Shown here: one piece after another, positions 60,052 to 64,000 of the stretch
How the letters are laid out: each line of letters opens with the position of its first letter
Numbering within the stretch: position 1 is the stretch's first letter
DNA from: Pseudopithomyces maydicus
Lineage: Eukaryota > Ascomycota > Dothideomycetes > Pleosporales > Didymosphaeriaceae
NCBI GenBank assembly: GCA_026873275.1
Contig: JANTUC010000009.1
Span: 1,674,001-1,738,000 of the forward strand
Direction of reading: 5' to 3'
Length of the DNA: 64,000 nucleotides
Notes under the pieces: model-generated
What the model was told of the DNA's origin: nothing
The model's database searches: none
Seen by the model: the letters and a program-made list of their open reading frames with translations, nothing else
Translations under genes and position numbers: made by a program

Positions 60052-61182
60052 ACTTAAAGGGTAAATAAAAATTAATTAATTTTTTTTAAGAAAATTAGAT
60101 GCCACTTAGTATAATTATAATATATATAATTAAGAACTCTTAGCTATAGTTAAAAATATAAAGTATTAAAGATATTATTTTTAAGATTTTTATTTTAAAC
60201 TCTTAATTAACTATTATAACGTTTAATAGTTTATAGAAATAAAAATATTAAATTTATATTATATTAAATTATATCTAGTACTATTAGAGTACGACTTTAT
60301 TATAAAGTACTAGATAGGGGATATAAATTTAGTAAATAAATTATTAAGACGCCTAGACTATATAAAGAAAGTTAAAATTCCTAAATAAAAGAGTTATAAA
60401 ACTTTTATAAAGCCCTTAATAAAGCTTTTATCTAAAAGGGATAAGGGCCTAGTAATTTTAATAATTATTACTTATTTAGAATAGAAAAGGATAGACTAGA
60501 GTTTTTAAAAAACTATAAAATTTTTTAAAAAGAAGAATTTTGGATTCTTGAGTTAAAATAAAATTTTTAAGGATTAAGAAGGCCTAAATATTTAAAAAAT
60601 AAATATATTAAATAAGAAGTCTAATAGTCTAGTATAAAATAAATTAAATAATTAAAATTTAATTACTGCAGAGCCGAAAGGCAGATTATAAAAATAAAAT
60701 AAATTAAATAATATTTTTATAAAATTAAGATAGCTAAAGCAGCTAAATTTAATTAAAAAAAGAATTATTATAATTAAAGAGTGCTATAATAGGCCTCTTA
60801 CTAGTTATTTTAGTATAATTAGAATATTAAAGTAAGTAAAGAGATATTATTACTAAGTAGGTATATTAAAAAATATATTTAATTATATTTATAATTATCT
60901 GCGCTATTAGAGGGCGAACTTAAAAAAGTATAAACTATATAAGTTATTATATTCTTTATTAATTTTAGACCGACCCTGGCAGCATATTATAATAAATTTT
61001 ATTATAAATTTATTTTTAAGTATATTTACTAGGGTTGTCTTTAATATAATTCTTATAATTATATATTATTTTTTAAAATAGTATATTATATACTAGCTAG
61101 AATAGACTAAAATAGAAATAATCTAGCTAAGGTCTAGATTAAAAAAGTAATCTAGTTATATAATAATTTAAAAATAATTCTA

Positions 61183-64000
61183 TGTCACGGCGCAGCCTAG
61201 AGAGTTAATTATATTTAATTAGATAAGAGCTTAGGTAGCTAAGTTACTAAAGTATTATTAAGAAGAAACCCTTTTTATATAACTAAACCTCTAGTAGCTC
61301 CTTAAGCTATATTTTATTAAGTTAACTTATTTATCTAGTAATTATCTATTATAGATAGCTGTTCTATATTAATAAAATAATTTAATAATTATTTTTAATC
61401 CTATCTGCTCGTCCACCTGCCCTATATTACTACTACTATTAATATTTTTAATCTATTTTAATAGCTAATTCTTCTACTGCCTATTAACTGCGTACTACTA
61501 AAGTATAACCTAATACTAATTTATTTTATAATACTACGTAGCTCCTACTTAAGGACTAACTACTTACTATTAATTTTAAGAGATATTAAATATTCCTTAT
61601 CTATCTATAGATATTAATTCGCTAAAGTCTCTATTAGAGAAGGTATAAGCTGCCCTAGAATTATAATTTTAATATTTTAGCTAATTGTATAACTAGACTA
61701 ATACTTTATAAAAGGACCTAAATAAAATATATAAAGAAGATATCCTGCTCTATATTTATATTAATATTTTAAAGAAAGAAAACTAAGCCCTAAAGGAATA
61801 GGTTAACTATTAAATAGGGGTTATTACCTATTAAAAGGTAAAGATTAATAAAAAGATTAAAAGCTTCTACTCTTTATATATTAAAAAAGATAGAGCTCTA
61901 GAGGCTGCTATTTTAAATATAAAAATATCTATATTAATTAACCTACTAGTTACTAAAGTTATCTTAATTATAATAGTTATAAAAACTTTATTTACTATTT
62001 TTTAGTCTATCTTTTCTACTTACCTATTTAAACAACTTCCTAACTTAGTAATTTTTAAAGGAGATTAGAAGGATTTCTGCTACTTTTAGTTTAAAATTTA
62101 TTAAAAGATAAAAACTAATATTAATTAATTTCTTACCCCTGCTAAAAGAATATCCTATATAATTAATTAATTAAAAGGCCCTATCTACGCGTAAATCCTA
62201 CTATATATCCTAAATAATAAGTACTAATTACTTAATTATCCTAATATTCTACGTGTCTTAGAACAAGCCTATAAAGACCCTAATTATATAAATAATATAT
62301 ATAAGAAGTTATTCTAGCTTAAATAGTAAAATAAGGAGTTTACTATTTTCTATATTAAGTTTTAATACCTTACCCTAGAAGAAGAGGTTTAAAAGAATTT
62401 TTAAATTACTCTATTAAAAGCTACCCTATTTTATAAGCTAAAAAACTAGTTTGCTAATATAAATACGCCTAATTATAATATATATAAGTTTACTATCTTC
62501 CTGCAGAAGCTAGAGAATAAAAAAAGATATTATAATAATTTATTTAATATCTGCGCCTTATAATAAAATATATAATATTAAATTACTTTTATACCTACTC
62601 TTTAGCTAAGCTATAACTAATATATATTTAATTTTAATTTTATAGACCTTAGCACCACTCGCTAATACTAAAATTAAAATTATTAAAATTATAATATTAA
62701 TAAATATAGAGAGCGAGGAGAGTACTTCTATTATAAAATAAAGGAATACTTAGTTATTAACTACTTATAATCTACCCCTATTAAACTAGTCTAGTTATAT
62801 AAAAATTATATATTTAATCTCTTTTACAGCCTTACCTATAGCTTTAATTTTTAATTAAGGAGAGACTATTTATTTCTATTACTTATATCCTTTTACCACT
62901 CCTTAGTAAAAGAAGTAATTTTAATCTAAGTTATAATTAAGTGCTAAATATATACCCTACTACTACTAATATTATTATAAAACTATATAAAACCTTCCTA
63001 AATAAAGACCTAAAAAAGAGAAGGAGAAACTATACCTAACTTATAATATAGGAAGTCTTATTAAAATAAAGAGCTTATATATTACCTATTTATATTATAA
63101 TTAACTCTAAAGCTAAAGGAGTAGCCTTTATTAATAAGAACTAGGCTATATTTAAAAACTATTAACTAGAGCTAATAAAGACACCTATACTCTTATTTAA
63201 CTTTAATAGAGAGGGAGAAAAATCTACTACTATAATTTATTTTCTAGTTACTAACTTTTTTTTTTTTTTTTTTTTTTTTTTAATGAGAAAATTACTGTTT
63301 ATAACTACCTAGTAATAAGGAAATAAGCTCTATGTACTATGCGACTAATAACTGGCTCTTAAATAGTGTTCTTTTCTTCTAATTTATATAACTATATTAT
63401 GGTTCGAACTTATACTGCTATATAATTACTAAAATAGTAGTAGATATAGAGAATACTAAAGTATGCTCTGCCATCTAGTACTATTAAAATAAAATAATAG
63501 ATATAAATAATAATCTAAATAAAACCTTTTAGTTTTAATAGATGTTAGGCAACACTTTATTATAACTAAAATTACTTTTTAGGACGTCTAATTTAATTTA
63601 AAGAGACTTAATAATAATAGCTGGTCCTAATATCTAATATAATATATATTTTAATATTTTTATAGCTTAATTATATCTTATTATACTTCTACTCCTAAAA
63701 TATCTTTCTCTACTTCTAAGACTTTTACTACTATTTCCAAATAACTAGGAAGTAAATAAAATAATTAGATTATTCTTTAAAGGCTTTAGAAATAAAAAGC
63801 TATTAAAATAAAATAATAAAATAAATACTACAGCCCCTTTAAGTAAAGAACGCCTAGTAAAACTATAATTATATACTAGAAAGGTAGTTCGCAATAATAA
63901 TAAAATAGCCCTAATTCTAAGGCTTTTATTATTAGACACTAAATATAGACTCGCTCTAGAACTTAGTAGGTTAAAATTTTAAAATTTATACTAGTGCTGA
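61183..64000 (+). mobile_element. Further Gypsy-like element, left end, running off the window
   Basis: Begins TGTCACGGCGCAGCC at 61,183, exactly where family-A integrase homology stops, and continues past the window end. A gag-like region at about 61,590-62,700 includes TTTAAAGGAGATTAGAAGGAT (a FKGD-x-KDF-type gag start) and capsid-like helices. A zinc-knuckle remnant lies near 62,725, where Cys codons have become Tyr, and a protease-like segment lies near 63,090-63,240. All frames carry RIP-type stops. It is interrupted by the SINE-like insertion at 63,256-63,480. The LTR end is not determined because only one is in view. Confidence 0.55.
63256..63480 (-). mobile_element. tRNA-derived SINE-like insertion with poly(A)
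   Basis: On the minus strand, a polymerase III A-box-like TGGCAGAGCATAC (63,473-63,461) is preceded by seven bases in the position of a tRNA acceptor strand. A B-box-like AGTTCGAACC follows at 63,410-63,401. About 120 bp later comes an A26 tail, seen as T26 at 63,256-63,281 on the given strand. Box spacing of about 60 bp and total length of about 225 bp suit a SINE. Target duplications are not clear, and the region is RIP-altered. Confidence 0.45.

Larger units (their letters stand above)
41467..61182 (+). mobile_element. RIP-degraded Ty3/Gypsy element (family A, host copy), multiply interrupted
   Basis: Starts with an LTR at 41,467-41,682 that matches the LTRs of the 42,965-50,984 element. 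Own segments are 41,467-42,066, 56,852-59,536 and 60,052-61,182; the rest is younger insertions. After removal of these, the order matches the intact family-A copy base for base in layout. Gag-like sequence comes first, with a degraded zinc knuckle near 57,655. Reverse transcriptase is at about 58,640-59,400, including a Tyr-Leu-Asn-Asn remnant where Gypsy enzymes have an Asp-Asp catalytic pair, and integrase starts near 60,900. The element stops at 61,182 inside integrase, where another element begins. Stops are almost all TAA/TAG in place of Gln or Trp codons. Confidence 0.75.

Noticed and set aside
63745..63939. Minus-strand 64-codon frame near the window end
   Set aside because: Lies in RIP-altered DNA, hydrophobic by AT bias alone, and has no context.
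41070..64000. Centromere as explanation for the AT-rich block
   Set aside because: Recognisable nested retrotransposons with target duplications explain the sequence; nothing centromere-specific can be read directly, though a regional centromere cannot be excluded.

Overview
The window looks like a chromosome piece from a filamentous ascomycete (Pezizomycotina; a Dothideomycete would fit, but the class is inference). The evidence is short GT-AG introns of about 46-125 bp, often with CTAAC-type branch sites; a CON7-type C2H2 regulator; DUF2458, 2EXR and Clr5-ankyrin family proteins; and a large block whose repeats carry the C-to-T/G-to-A signature of repeat-induced point mutation (RIP). Positions 1 to about 41,060 are gene-bearing and of ordinary base composition. 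From about 41,070 to 64,000 the sequence is an extremely AT-rich, gene-free graveyard of LTR retrotransposons. The switch occurs within a few tens of bases.

Layout of the gene-bearing part: CON7-like regulator (113-1645, minus) with about 6.5 kb of gene-poor, low-complexity upstream DNA; a repeat-speckled desert to 11.9 kb; a decayed gene (11,962-12,946); a Myb/SANT-like nuclear protein (13,435-14,574); a three-finger zinc protein and a coiled-coil protein in head-to-head arrangement (15,065-17,036); an alpha/beta hydrolase (17,995-18,909). Three genes for surface or secreted proteins follow: a 166-aa secreted protein (19,081-19,676), a cysteine-rich secreted candidate effector (22,981-23,279) and a GPI-anchored Ser/Thr-rich adhesin-like protein with a 78-bp tandem repeat (24,705-26,463). 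Housekeeping-type genes then run DUF2458 (27,651-28,421), COX14-like mitochondrial assembly factor (28,833-29,699), a cysteine-rich single-pass membrane protein (29,938-30,530), an RRM-type lysine-rich nucleolar protein (30,838-32,749) and a 2EXR protein (33,722-34,673). A 1,260-aa Clr5-ankyrin protein (34,917-38,756) and a small conserved-looking protein (40,175-40,520) sit next to the repeat block.

The AT-rich block resolves into nested insertions. A Ty3/Gypsy element (host copy, from 41,467) was interrupted by a chromodomain Gypsy element (42,067-56,851, 5-bp duplication AAATA). That element was itself interrupted by a younger copy of the first family (42,965-50,984, 217-bp LTRs, 5-bp duplication GTAGC). 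The host also took up a solo LTR (59,537-60,051, duplication ACTTA) and a further Gypsy-like element from 61,183 to beyond the window, which contains a tRNA-derived SINE-like insertion with a 26-base poly(T). All their reading frames are full of TAA/TAG stops where Gln/Trp codons are expected.

Two cross-cutting points matter for any reader. Several otherwise good genes are broken by single-base shifts at runs of G or C, which looks more like assembly or base-calling error than real pseudogenes. Starts were chosen at ATG codons after checking introns; some apparent longer open frames begin at GTG or TTG and were shortened.
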